Source: Gammaproteobacteria bacterium (lineage in GTDB: Bacteria; Pseudomonadota; Gammaproteobacteria; Arenicellales; JAJDZL01). From it: a stretch of DNA of 63,653 nucleotides. Within the stretch, counting starts at the first letter, position 1. Each line of letters opens with the position of its first letter. Location: contig JAJEHQ010000032.1 in NCBI GenBank assembly GCA_022823625.1, positions 1-63,653 of the forward strand. Direction: 5' to 3'. Both the position numbers and the translations under genes were made by a program. The notes beneath the pieces are model-generated. The model ran no database searches and was not told the origin of the DNA. It saw only the letters and a list, made by a program, of their open reading frames with translations. This document shows, piece after piece, positions 44,284-53,529 of this stretch.

Positions 44284-44954
44284 TGAACATCTCCATAAAA
44301 CCTATCCAAAAAGCCAAATCACTAAGCGATTTGGCTTATGAAGAGTTGGTTAAACGGATTACGCGTCTGGAATTACCACCGGGTTCAGTTCTTGCAGAAA
44401 GAAGTCTTGTTGAGGAACTAGGCATTGGCCGAACGCCAGTAAGAGAAGCACTGCAACGACTGGCAATTGAAGGACTTGTAGTTCACCGTCTCAATCGCGG
44501 AATGTTTGTATCTGAAGTCGGAATAACCGAAATTCAGGAAATCTACGAATTTCGCAGCATTATCGACGGGTCTGCGTGTCGACTTGCTGCAATGCGAGCG
44601 ACAAAAGCACAATCAGACAGCCTTATGGAAATTCATCATGCACTAGTCGCTGCAACCGAGCAGGATGATATTGACGCATACGTTGATGCCAATCGTGACT
44701 TCTATAAGGTGCTCGCAAATTCAGTACGCAACACATTCATATCTGAAACTATCCCGCGTATCATGAACCTGCATTTACGACTTTGGTTCCTCATATCAGA
44801 GCGGCTTGGTAGTTGGCACTCAATAGCGCAGGCGCATGAAGTGATGACCCGCGATGTTGCAGAGGCAATCGCAGAGCGCGATGCGGACCGAGCAGAACGT
44901 GCAATGAAAACCTACATATCGCAGCGGCACGAAGACCTACGTCGGGCACTCTAG
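44283..44954 (+). CDS. GntR family regulator with FCD domain
   Basis: 223 residues from GTG 44283, overlapping the CobW stop by one base. N-terminal winged helix: SLSDLAYEELVKRITRLELPPGSVLAERSLVEELGIGRTPVREALQRLAIEGLVVHRLNRGMFVSEV. The C-terminal FCD-type helical ligand domain carries EFRSIIDGSACRLAA, DANRDFYKVLANSVRN and HEVMTRDVAEAIAERDADRAERAMKTYI. Last gene of the operon and likely its regulator, responding to substrate or a product. Convergent with uvrA, with only 8 bases between stops. Confidence 0.9.
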   Translation: MNISIKPIQKAKSLSDLAYEELVKRITRLELPPGSVLAERSLVEELGIGRTPVREALQRLAIEGLVVHRLNRGMFVSEVGITEIQEIYEFRSIIDGSACRLAAMRATKAQSDSLMEIHHALVAATEQDDIDAYVDANRDFYKVLANSVRNTFISETIPRIMNLHLRLWFLISERLGSWHSIAQAHEVMTRDVAEAIAERDADRAERAMKTYISQRHEDLRRAL

Positions 44955-44962
44955 TTTCAGAC

Positions 44963-47900
44963 TCAAACACGGGAAGTTCGTCTGAATTCACGCAAGGCTT
45001 GGGCAGTATGGGAGCGTTTGGATTTCGTTAGTTTATCCAAAGTTCCCTCTACAACAATTTTTCCCCCTGAATCGCCTCCTTCCGGGCCCAAATCAATTAT
45101 CCAATCAGCCTCTGAGACCATGTCGAGATTGTGCTCGATGACAACAACAGTATTGCCGGCATCAACTAGAGCGTGGATGACCTTGAGCAATTTTTCGACA
45201 TCCGCCGCATGTAGTCCAACAGTCGGTTCGTCCAGCACGTACAGAGTCCCAAGTATGGGTCTAGCCATATGAGCCGCCTGAATTTTGTAGTTATCACGCG
45301 GTAGTGCCTTTGCGAGTTCCGAAACCAATTTAATTCTCTGAGCCTCTCCTCCGCTCAAAGTCGGACTAGGCTGTCCAAGTCTCAGGTACCCAAGTCCCAC
45401 ATCTACGAGTAGACCAAACACACGTTCGAGTGACGGCAGTGCCGAGAAAAAGTCTAGAGCTTCTTCAACACTGAAATCCAGAACTTGAGCAATAGTCTTA
45501 TCTCGATAGCGAACACTGAGCGTTTCCTGATTAAATCGAGCGCCATCACAACTTTCGCATCGTACCCTTACATCAGGTAAAAAGTTCATTTCAATTTTCT
45601 TCTCACCCTGTCCTCCGCAAGTTGGACATCGTCCTTCCGCAACATTGAAAGAAAATCTTGACGCCGTATACCCCCGAAGCCGTGCTTCCGCAGTCTCTGC
45701 GAATAACTTTCGAACTATTTGCCATACATTGACATAAGTTGCTGGACATGACCTTGGCGTTTTGCCAATGGGTGTCTGATCAACCTCCAGCACTCGACGG
45801 ACCTGATTCCAACCAGTAATGTTGCTACAGTAGTCCCACGCAGGTTCAATTTCATCAGAATGCCTTTGTGATAGTACAGCTGATAGGTTTCGATAAAGCA
45901 CGTCACGAACGAGCGTACTTTTTCCACTGCCACTGACACCGGTTACACATATCAATGCCTGAATCGGAAATGATGCATTGATAATTTGCAGGTTGTGTCG
46001 AAAAGCACCGCTAATTTCAATGGCATTTTTCGGCTCTACTGCAGCACGGGTTCTTGGCATGGGATGCTGCAACGGTGATTTCAGCATACATCCAGTAACT
46101 GAGTCGGAATTTTCGCGAATTTCTTGAACGGTCCCAGTCGCAATAACCTCACCACCGCGAACACCACCACCGGGCCCGAGATCAATGATGTGGTCAGCTG
46201 AAACTATTGTGTCTTCATCATGCTCAACCACCACAATCGTATTTCCTTTGTCCCTAAGCGACGCGAGAGCTGACAGCAGCAACTGATTATCCCGACTGTG
46301 CAATCCAATCGTCGGTTCGTCGAGCACGTAGCACGCACCACAGAGACTCGATCCCAATTGGGCAGCCAGACGAATTCTCTGTGCTTCACCGCCACTTAAC
46401 GTTGGTGCTGCACGATCAAGTGAAAGGTAAGATAGTCCAACTGATTCAAGGAACGCAAGCCGTGAAGTCAATTCGGCCAAAATATCTTGTGCTGCCACCT
46501 GTTCACGGTCAGTCAGCGTCAATTTGGAAAGTCTAATTCTGGTTTCTCGCACTGACCAGCGAGTCATTTCATCAATTGTAATTCCGTGAAATTGAACAGC
46601 CAGCGCTTCGGGATTGAGTCTTCGCCCTTCACATGTACCACAGATTTCACCATCTGTAAGATGTTCCAGATCCTCATCATTCTGGCTATCGGCATTCTTT
46701 ATCGCCAATCCGGTACCAAAGCATGCATCACACCAACCCTGACTTGAATTGTACGAAAACAGTCTCGGGTCCAACTCTTCAAAAGCTTTCCCACAACTGG
46801 TACAGGATCGACTGGTAGAAAAAAGTTCCAGTTTTCGGCCTTCGGTTTCCTGATCCAGCGCGGGATATGCAATACGAAATTGTCCATCCTTGACCTGCAA
46901 TGATTCGCTAATTACCGATATTAGATTTTCTCTAGCAGATGCGTCATCCGGACCCAAATCTACCGTCGCTACTGGTAAATCAATGCTATGCAGACGATAT
47001 CGATCAAGTGGCTTCCAATTCTGAGTCGAATGCAGTTCACCGTCCACAAGTAGAGAGAGCGCTCCACGCTTCAAGGCCCACTGCTGCCAGGGATTATGGT
47101 TGCCCTTGCGCGACACTACTAGCGGCGCGAGTACGCTAATCCTTGTATTCACTCGTTCGCGAATGATCTGTTGAACAATGGATTCGATCGATCGAGCATG
47201 AATCTTGACATGACATTCAGGACAGAATTGAATTCCGAATCTTACATAGAGCAAACGAATGTAGTGATAAATTTCTGTGAGAGTGGCTACGGTACTTCGG
47301 CGCCCTCCCCGGCTAATCATCTGTGAAATTGCAACAGTTGGCGGCAACCCGGCAATTGAATCGAAGTCAGCCCTGGAGGCCGGCTGAACAAACTGCCGTG
47401 CATAGGCATTGATGGTTGCAAGATACCGTTTCTGCCCCTCGGCAAACAAAATATCGAATGCCAGCGTGCTCTTGCCGCTGCCACTCATGCCAGTGATAAC
47501 GGTCATCGCGTTGTATGGTATTGAAACAGAGATGTTTTTTAAGTTATGTTCGCGCGCGTTATGGACAACGATCTGCTGATCATTTTGTTGATTCGAGCTG
47601 ACTTTACCGAGATCCTTTCGCTTTCGATTTGCTTCCCCATTGAAATACTCTTTCAGTGCTTCTGCGGTTGCCGTCGAATAGGATTGCGCAATTGATGAAG
47701 GTGTTCCCTCGCCGACAAGTTCACCGCCGAATTCCCCACCTTCTGGTCCCAAATCAATCAACCAGTCTGCACTCGATACAAGATCCAGATTGTGTTCAAT
47801 AACAACGACCGAATGTCCGCTGTCGATCAGTTTATGAAGTGAACTGATCAATTTTGATACATCCGTAAAGTGCAATCCGGTTGTCGGTTCGTCAAACAAG

Positions 47901-50545
47901 AACACGATATGCTCGCGTTTCTTCCTTCTGATGCTCGTGTTTTTAGCTATATGGGCTGCCAGTTTTAGTCTCTGTGCTTCGCCTCCACTCAGGGTTGGAA
48001 CTGGCTGCCCTAGGGTAAGGTAGTCCAATCCAACATCAACGAGAGGTGCAAGGGCTTTTACAACCTTTGTTTCATTTTGAAAAAACTCGATAGCATCCGC
48101 AACAGTAAGGTTCAGAACGTCGACAATTGAGAGTGGTTCTGAAAATGTATCTGAGATGAGACTTGAATCTGGATTAACTTTAACCTGACAAATCTCGGTG
48201 CGAAATCTGGTTCCATCGCACTCTGCACAACGCAGGTACACATCGCTAAGAAACTGCATTTCGATATGTTCAAATCCACTTCCCTCACAAGATTCGCAAC
48301 GACCAAGTTTTGAATTAAAACTGAAGTGCCCTGCTGTGTAGCCCTTTGATTTGGCCAGCGGCTGTCGGGCAAAAATCTCGCGAATCGGAGTTAGCGCACC
48401 GACATAACTCACGGGATTGGAACGTGTGGTTCTACCAATTGCCGCCTGAGATACCATAACCATATCGTCGATTTTCTCGACGCCATCAATGGACCGGTGA
48501 TGTCCCGGTGCCTCTGTGCTTCTACCCAATTGGCGGCATACGCCGCGAAACAAGACTTCCTCAATCAATGTCGATTTTCCAGAACCACTGACACCAGTGA
48601 TGCACACGAGTTGACCTAGTGGAATTGACACGTCAATTCCCTTGAGATTATTCTGTTCAGCACCACGAATGAGCAGAGGCGACGATTTCTCTTGAAGGTG
48701 ATCGTATGGTCGAATTTCAGGCAGATAGTCGCCATTACTGAGACAGTCTGCAGTCACAGACTTCGTTGAATTCAGCAGTTCCTCTAGCGACCCAAAATGC
48801 ACCAGACTTCCACCTGACGATCCAGGGCCCGGACCTAGTTCTGCAATTTGATCGGCTGCACGAATAACCTGCTCCTCGTGCTCAACAACCAGAAGCGTGT
48901 TACCGGCGTCACGTAAACGGTGAAGTATTTCGATGACTCTTCCTATATCTCGACTGTGTAATCCAATCGTCGGTTCATCCAGAACAAATAACGTGTTTAC
49001 GAGCGTCGTTCCCAAGGCAGTCGTTAGATTGATTCTTTGAACTTCACCGCCACTTAAGGTACGAGACTGACGATCAAGGTTGAGGTATCCCAACCCTACA
49101 TTATTTAGATATCCAATTCGTGCACGAATTTCATCTAGCAGTAATGCGACTGCATCATCGTACGGGGAAGGAAGTTGAATACTTGAGAAAAATTCCACAC
49201 AGCGGGTAATCGGTAAGGATGCAACATCGTGTATTGTCAGGCCAGGCAGACAAGCAAATTGAACATCCGTCATTCGAAAAGCCGGATGTCTATATTTTTG
49301 ATAACTTTCAATTTCTTCGACTCGTTTTCCCAGACGCCAATTGAAGGCTTCTGGCTTCAGTCTTGCACCCCCACAGTCTTTACATCTCGTATAGGATCGA
49401 TAGTAGGACAGGAAAACCCGAACATGCATGCGATGTTTGCGCCGTTCCAACCAGTCAAAAAAGAGTTTGACACCATACCACTTACCACTGTACCATCCAC
49501 CTTCCCCTTCAAGTACCCATCGTTTGTGCTCGTCTTCCAGATCACACCAGGGAGTATCGAGAGGTATGCCGCTTTCGCTTCCGTATCTCAAAATATCGCG
49601 ATAACTCTCGCTGTAAACGGGGGAATTGAACGCCCGAATCGCACCTTCTCGTAATGTTAGAGATTGATCTGGAATGACCTGGTCGTAGTCAATGCCAATC
49701 GTCCGGCCAAACCCGCGACACGTGTCACAAGCGCCAACCGGTGAATTGAAGGAGAACAGGTTAGGCGTAGACTCTGAATAGTCGTAACCGCAACATCGAA
49801 GTTTGTCAGTAAACTCTATTTCAGGTCCGACACCCTCGCCGCTTTCATCCAATCGCTGCGCAATGACTGTATCGGATCCTCGATAGAGAGACACCTCAAT
49901 CGCTTCAATTAGACGGGAACGACTAGCGTCGTCTGGGCGAAGTCGGTCCTGAATAACCAGCATGGTCTCTCCCTTACGATACGCAATTCGCATATACCCT
50001 TGATTTCTGAGATGTTCAAGTGCAAACTCGGTGGAGAGACTTTTTGGTACTTGAACCGGAAACATCACCCGAATCATGTTTGCGTCTTCAAATTCCTTGA
50101 AGATTGCATCGCAGATTTCATCATTAGTGCGCTGCTTGACGAGTTTGCCGCAGTTGGGACAATAAAGTGAGGCAATTCGAGCAAAGAGAAGTTTTAGGTG
50201 ATCATTGATTTCAGTCATCGTCCCGACAGTTGAACGCGTTGTTCGAACAGGGTTTACCTGATCAATTGCAACCGCTGGCGGAACATTTTCAATAGAGTCA
50301 GCTTTCGGACGGTCCATACGGTCCAAGAACTGCCGGGCGTAGGGTGAGAACGTTTCGACGTATCTTCGTTGCCCTTCTGCATAAACAGTATCAAAGGCCA
50401 AAGAAGACTTACCAGAGCCACTGACTCCGGTAATTACAGTGAGCTGATTCAGGGGGATGTCTAAATTAAGATCTTTGAGATTATTATGCTTGGCGCCACG
50501 AACCTCAAGATTCACATGCTTTTGATTTGATGAGTATTTTGACAA
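44963..50545 (-). CDS. uvrA: Double-length tandem UvrA excinuclease ATPase
   Basis: 1860 residues, twice the normal 940. Two complete UvrA units are fused: unit 1 spans about 1-985, unit 2 about 990-1860. Four Walker A motifs are visible, GVSGSGKSS near 38, GVSGSGKST near 649, GMSGSGKST near 1018 and GVSGSGKST near 1533, each with its LSGGE..QR signature and LDEP Walker B. Zinc modules of the CxxC...CxxC form are present (ESCEGSGF, CAECDGTRF, CPTCGGQGE, CESCDGARF). In unit 1 the early zinc module reads KLRCCGYDYSE where CPxCG is expected, so one zinc site looks altered. UvrA scans DNA and loads UvrB in nucleotide excision repair. Tandem UvrA is known from chlamydiae and a few other bacteria. 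Confidence 0.93.
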   Translation of the reverse strand: MSKYSSNQKHVNLEVRGAKHNNLKDLNLDIPLNQLTVITGVSGSGKSSLAFDTVYAEGQRRYVETFSPYARQFLDRMDRPKADSIENVPPAVAIDQVNPVRTTRSTVGTMTEINDHLKLLFARIASLYCPNCGKLVKQRTNDEICDAIFKEFEDANMIRVMFPVQVPKSLSTEFALEHLRNQGYMRIAYRKGETMLVIQDRLRPDDASRSRLIEAIEVSLYRGSDTVIAQRLDESGEGVGPEIEFTDKLRCCGYDYSESTPNLFSFNSPVGACDTCRGFGRTIGIDYDQVIPDQSLTLREGAIRAFNSPVYSESYRDILRYGSESGIPLDTPWCDLEDEHKRWVLEGEGGWYSGKWYGVKLFFDWLERRKHRMHVRVFLSYYRSYTRCKDCGGARLKPEAFNWRLGKRVEEIESYQKYRHPAFRMTDVQFACLPGLTIHDVASLPITRCVEFFSSIQLPSPYDDAVALLLDEIRARIGYLNNVGLGYLNLDRQSRTLSGGEVQRINLTTALGTTLVNTLFVLDEPTIGLHSRDIGRVIEILHRLRDAGNTLLVVEHEEQVIRAADQIAELGPGPGSSGGSLVHFGSLEELLNSTKSVTADCLSNGDYLPEIRPYDHLQEKSSPLLIRGAEQNNLKGIDVSIPLGQLVCITGVSGSGKSTLIEEVLFRGVCRQLGRSTEAPGHHRSIDGVEKIDDMVMVSQAAIGRTTRSNPVSYVGALTPIREIFARQPLAKSKGYTAGHFSFNSKLGRCESCEGSGFEHIEMQFLSDVYLRCAECDGTRFRTEICQVKVNPDSSLISDTFSEPLSIVDVLNLTVADAIEFFQNETKVVKALAPLVDVGLDYLTLGQPVPTLSGGEAQRLKLAAHIAKNTSIRRKKREHIVFLFDEPTTGLHFTDVSKLISSLHKLIDSGHSVVVIEHNLDLVSSADWLIDLGPEGGEFGGELVGEGTPSSIAQSYSTATAEALKEYFNGEANRKRKDLGKVSSNQQNDQQIVVHNAREHNLKNISVSIPYNAMTVITGMSGSGKSTLAFDILFAEGQKRYLATINAYARQFVQPASRADFDSIAGLPPTVAISQMISRGGRRSTVATLTEIYHYIRLLYVRFGIQFCPECHVKIHARSIESIVQQIIRERVNTRISVLAPLVVSRKGNHNPWQQWALKRGALSLLVDGELHSTQNWKPLDRYRLHSIDLPVATVDLGPDDASARENLISVISESLQVKDGQFRIAYPALDQETEGRKLELFSTSRSCTSCGKAFEELDPRLFSYNSSQGWCDACFGTGLAIKNADSQNDEDLEHLTDGEICGTCEGRRLNPEALAVQFHGITIDEMTRWSVRETRIRLSKLTLTDREQVAAQDILAELTSRLAFLESVGLSYLSLDRAAPTLSGGEAQRIRLAAQLGSSLCGACYVLDEPTIGLHSRDNQLLLSALASLRDKGNTIVVVEHDEDTIVSADHIIDLGPGGGVRGGEVIATGTVQEIRENSDSVTGCMLKSPLQHPMPRTRAAVEPKNAIEISGAFRHNLQIINASFPIQALICVTGVSGSGKSTLVRDVLYRNLSAVLSQRHSDEIEPAWDYCSNITGWNQVRRVLEVDQTPIGKTPRSCPATYVNVWQIVRKLFAETAEARLRGYTASRFSFNVAEGRCPTCGGQGEKKIEMNFLPDVRVRCESCDGARFNQETLSVRYRDKTIAQVLDFSVEEALDFFSALPSLERVFGLLVDVGLGYLRLGQPSPTLSGGEAQRIKLVSELAKALPRDNYKIQAAHMARPILGTLYVLDEPTVGLHAADVEKLLKVIHALVDAGNTVVVIEHNLDMVSEADWIIDLGPEGGDSGGKIVVEGTLDKLTKSKRSHTAQALREFRRTSRV

Positions 50546-50938
50546 GATTCAGCTATTCTTGAGTGGATTGGATTTTTTTCAATGACGCACGTGAGCTTCG
50601 GGATTGAGGCATAAACTCTTGGATGGACTTATGATACTTAAGGGGCTCCAAGAGGACTGTACATCATTTACCGAATTGTGAAATGTCCAGTTCAATTTCT
50701 GATGACTGTTGCTAACCAGTATTTGCCAACTGGCATGAAATCAATCGTTCGGGTTATCTGAACCATTTTTTGATTGGCGGCAGATTCTAAGATATGTTGA
50801 ATCCAACATCCAATGGGAAACTGGATGGAACGTCTTGCAGGCATGCTTCAAACCTTGATTCATTTGAACCAAGGTTGAGTAAAATTCTACTACGATGGAA
50901 ATGGAAGTGTTCGGCACCAACAAATGGTTTCATGACGC
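50546..50938. other. Intergenic region between divergent uvrA and agmatinase-family genes
   Basis: About 390 bases with both promoters presumably inside. I looked for an SOS box (CTGT-N8-ACAG) and saw no good match. No coding frame recognised. Confidence 0.35.
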
Positions 50939-51898
50939 ATGACTGAAAAGAAAGCACCACCGATACAACCGATGAGCGGCTCGATTGTTCCTCGCTACGC
51001 AGGACCGTCTACATTTTGTCGATTGCCGGAACTTCGCGACGTTGGTTACTGTGATGTTGCGGTTCTTGGCATACCGTTTGATTCTGGCACGAGTTACAGA
51101 CCTGGAGCCCGCTTCGGACCCCAGGCTATTCGACAGGCGTCGCGGCACCTTCGTTATAACTTTCATCCGGCCTATGGTACCGAACCGTTTCGGGAACTTC
51201 AGGTTGCTGACGCTGGCGACGTTCCGTGCAATCCTTACAGTATTTCAGAAGCCATTGAACAGATTGAAGCGGCAGCATCTGAACTATTGAGTAACGTCGG
51301 AACGTTGATCAGCCTGGGTGGTGATCACACCATCGCAGTTCCGCTGCTTAGAGCCATGCATCAACGTCACGGGCCGGTTGCGCTGGTTCACTTTGACGCC
51401 CATTTGGATACTTGGGATACCTACTTTGGTGCGCCCTATACGCACGGAACACCCTTTCGCCGCGCTGCGGAAGAAGGTTTATTCGATGATCAGGCATCAA
51501 TGCACGTGGGAATTCGCGGTCCGCTCTATAGCAGTGAAGACCTTGCGCAGGATGCTGAGTTGGGCTTCAAGGTCATACACTGTGATGAACTCAACGAGCA
51601 GGGTCCCGACCACGTAGCCGCCAGAATTCGCGATCGAGTTGGTGATGTGCCTTTATATCTTTCCATCGACATTGACGTTCTCGACCCGGCGCATGCACCA
51701 GGGACAGGCACGCCAGAGGTGGCGGGTCTCAGTAGCCGAGAGCTAATTAACATTCTGCGCGGACTGAAAGGGATCAGAATGGTCGGTGGCGATATCGTCG
51801 AAGTCGCCCCGGCTTACGATCACGCTGAAATTACATCCTTGGCCGCTGCCACAATAGCATTCGAACTCGTGAACTTGATTCTTTGCGGTTCAAAATAA
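50939..51898 (+). CDS. speB: Agmatinase/ureohydrolase family enzyme
   Basis: 319 residues. Mn-binding motifs of the arginase fold are all present: ISLGGDHTIAVPLLRA near residue 122, LVHFDAHLDTWD near 146, YTHGTPFRRA near 160 and LSIDIDVLDPAHAPGTGTPEVAGLSSREL near 238-266. N-terminal CDVAVLGIPFDSGTSYRPGARFGPQAIRQASRHL is typical of agmatinase, guanidinobutyrase and guanidinopropionase groups. It hydrolyses a guanidino compound to an amine and urea. No polyamine genes are adjacent, so the substrate stays open; agmatine is the default. Confidence 0.88.
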   Translation: MTEKKAPPIQPMSGSIVPRYAGPSTFCRLPELRDVGYCDVAVLGIPFDSGTSYRPGARFGPQAIRQASRHLRYNFHPAYGTEPFRELQVADAGDVPCNPYSISEAIEQIEAAASELLSNVGTLISLGGDHTIAVPLLRAMHQRHGPVALVHFDAHLDTWDTYFGAPYTHGTPFRRAAEEGLFDDQASMHVGIRGPLYSSEDLAQDAELGFKVIHCDELNEQGPDHVAARIRDRVGDVPLYLSIDIDVLDPAHAPGTGTPEVAGLSSRELINILRGLKGIRMVGGDIVEVAPAYDHAEITSLAAATIAFELVNLILCGSK

Positions 51899-52131
51899 CA
51901 GCACCGATGACCACCTGTTTCTGAAGCTTAGTTACCACGAAAGGGCTAGCTCCCGCGGTGTGTTCTTCGCGTCTCCATTCGGTATGCATGAGATTCGGCC
52001 TATACCAGCGACGAAAATACTGTGCAGCGACATAGCTGCATCAACGGTTTGGCGTTTTCAGCGCATGGTCAACGCGAGCCAACATGAATGGAGAAAATGA
52101 CGCAACCCACAAAGTAAATCCCAAAGGTCAG
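51899..52131. other. Region between convergent genes
   Basis: 233 bases between the stops of the agmatinase-family and DctP genes. No gene or clear terminator recognised. Confidence 0.3.
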
Positions 52132-53109
52132 TCACATTGATTTGTAGACGCTGATCAGTGCTTCACCAGATGCGCCAGCGCGTTCCAACCACTCCTTCGT
52201 CATGATATCGCCAATTTTCTTGAGGTCAGCCATCAGCTGTTCTCCTGGAGGCTGTACTGTCATGCCGTTGGCAGTGAGCTGTTCGGCATACCACTGTGCG
52301 AGACTTTCTGCTTTTGCCCAACCACTGGCCTCAGCTTCCGCGGCCGCGTTCAGAACGAAGTTTTGGGTAGCTTCATCAAGTTCGTTCCACGCATCAAGGT
52401 TGACGATCACCATGTTCTTTGGCACCCAAGCTTGAATGTCATACCAGAAATTAACATATTGCCAAATTTCGATGTCATATCCTGTCGAGCCTGATGAGAC
52501 CATGCTTTCTGCCTGTCCAGTTGCAAATACCTGTGACAACTCAGTCACTTCAATTGTAGTGGGTACGGCACCCATCAGCTCAGCCAGCCTGGCTGTGGCC
52601 GGATTGTAAGCACGAAATTTGACATTCTTCATGTCAGCAGCACTGTTGATTGGGTTCTTGGTGTAAATTCCCTGTGGAGGCCAGGGAACTGCATAGAGCA
52701 TCTTCACACCTTTGCTTGCGAGTAATTTCTGCATTGCAGGTTTGGCGGCTTCATGTAACTTCTTTGCATCTGCAAAGCTTGCAGCTAGAAATGGTAAAGT
52801 GTCCAATTCAAAAAGTGGATCTTCATTCCCCAAAGCAGAGATTAGTCGCTCACCAATTGGAGCCTGCCCAGTACGCACAGCAGGAAATATTTCGTCGCCT
52901 TTATAGAGAGAACCATCTGGATGTGTAACGATCGTCAGACTACCCCCTGTTGCCTCTGTAACTGCGGCCGCAAAAGCAGCGGCATTTTCTGATTGGTAAT
53001 TTGTCGCAGAATATGCGAGTGGCATGTCCCACGTCTGAGAATCAGCGTTTACAACACCAAGGCTCAAAGCCAATGGAAGCGTTAATGATAAAAGTAGTTT
53101 TCGAATCAC
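52132..53109 (-). CDS. TRAP transporter solute-binding protein, DctP family
   Basis: 325 residues. Signal peptide MIRKLLLSLTLPLALSLGVVNA, then the DctP fold: WDMPLAYSATNYQSENAAAFAAAVTEATGGSLTI, IGERLISALGNEDPLFELDTLPFLA, and NVKFRAYNPATARLAELMGAVPTTIEVTELSQVFATGQAES, where the Arg in KFRAYN normally pairs with a substrate carboxylate. Periplasmic capture of an organic acid for a Na-driven TRAP transporter. The usual DctQ and DctM membrane genes are not adjacent, so it is an orphan binding protein or shares permeases encoded elsewhere. Confidence 0.9.
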   Translation of the reverse strand: MIRKLLLSLTLPLALSLGVVNADSQTWDMPLAYSATNYQSENAAAFAAAVTEATGGSLTIVTHPDGSLYKGDEIFPAVRTGQAPIGERLISALGNEDPLFELDTLPFLAASFADAKKLHEAAKPAMQKLLASKGVKMLYAVPWPPQGIYTKNPINSAADMKNVKFRAYNPATARLAELMGAVPTTIEVTELSQVFATGQAESMVSSGSTGYDIEIWQYVNFWYDIQAWVPKNMVIVNLDAWNELDEATQNFVLNAAAEAEASGWAKAESLAQWYAEQLTANGMTVQPPGEQLMADLKKIGDIMTKEWLERAGASGEALISVYKSM

Positions 53110-53529
53110 AGTGCAATCACCTTTACGCTAAATTTTTTTACTGAGCGAACTAGATTAAATCAGTTTCAGGAGAAACAAGCAAAATTTTTCGTTTTATGGG
53201 ACAGGAGAACTGACCGGTTGAAATTATTTTGTAACAGCAGGAATGATGGTTCAATAGAAGTCTTGGTCACTGACCATGTTCCCAGATTTATATCTACTTT
53301 TCGGGTGCTGAGGTTATCGTAACAAGGAGTGATATCGGCTTCGAAATACGGATTTCGGTATCAACTACAGTACCTTGACACCTTGAATTTCATCACTGAC
53401 CTTCCGACATTCAGCACAGCCTGGCAGGTAAGTGATGGTACAAATTAACAAAGTATCCTCCTGTTATAATCGCTGAAAATCATCAACTTACCACCCAATT
53501 TGATTTCAAAACCAGAGTCCTCGACGAAT
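53110..53529. other. Intergenic region between divergent DctP and oxidoreductase genes
   Basis: About 420 bases that must hold two promoters. AT-rich near both ends; no convincing operator or gene seen. Confidence 0.3.

Noticed and set aside
50546..50938. SOS (LexA) box upstream of uvrA
   Set aside because: No CTGT-N8-ACAG dyad of adequate quality was found in the divergent promoter region.
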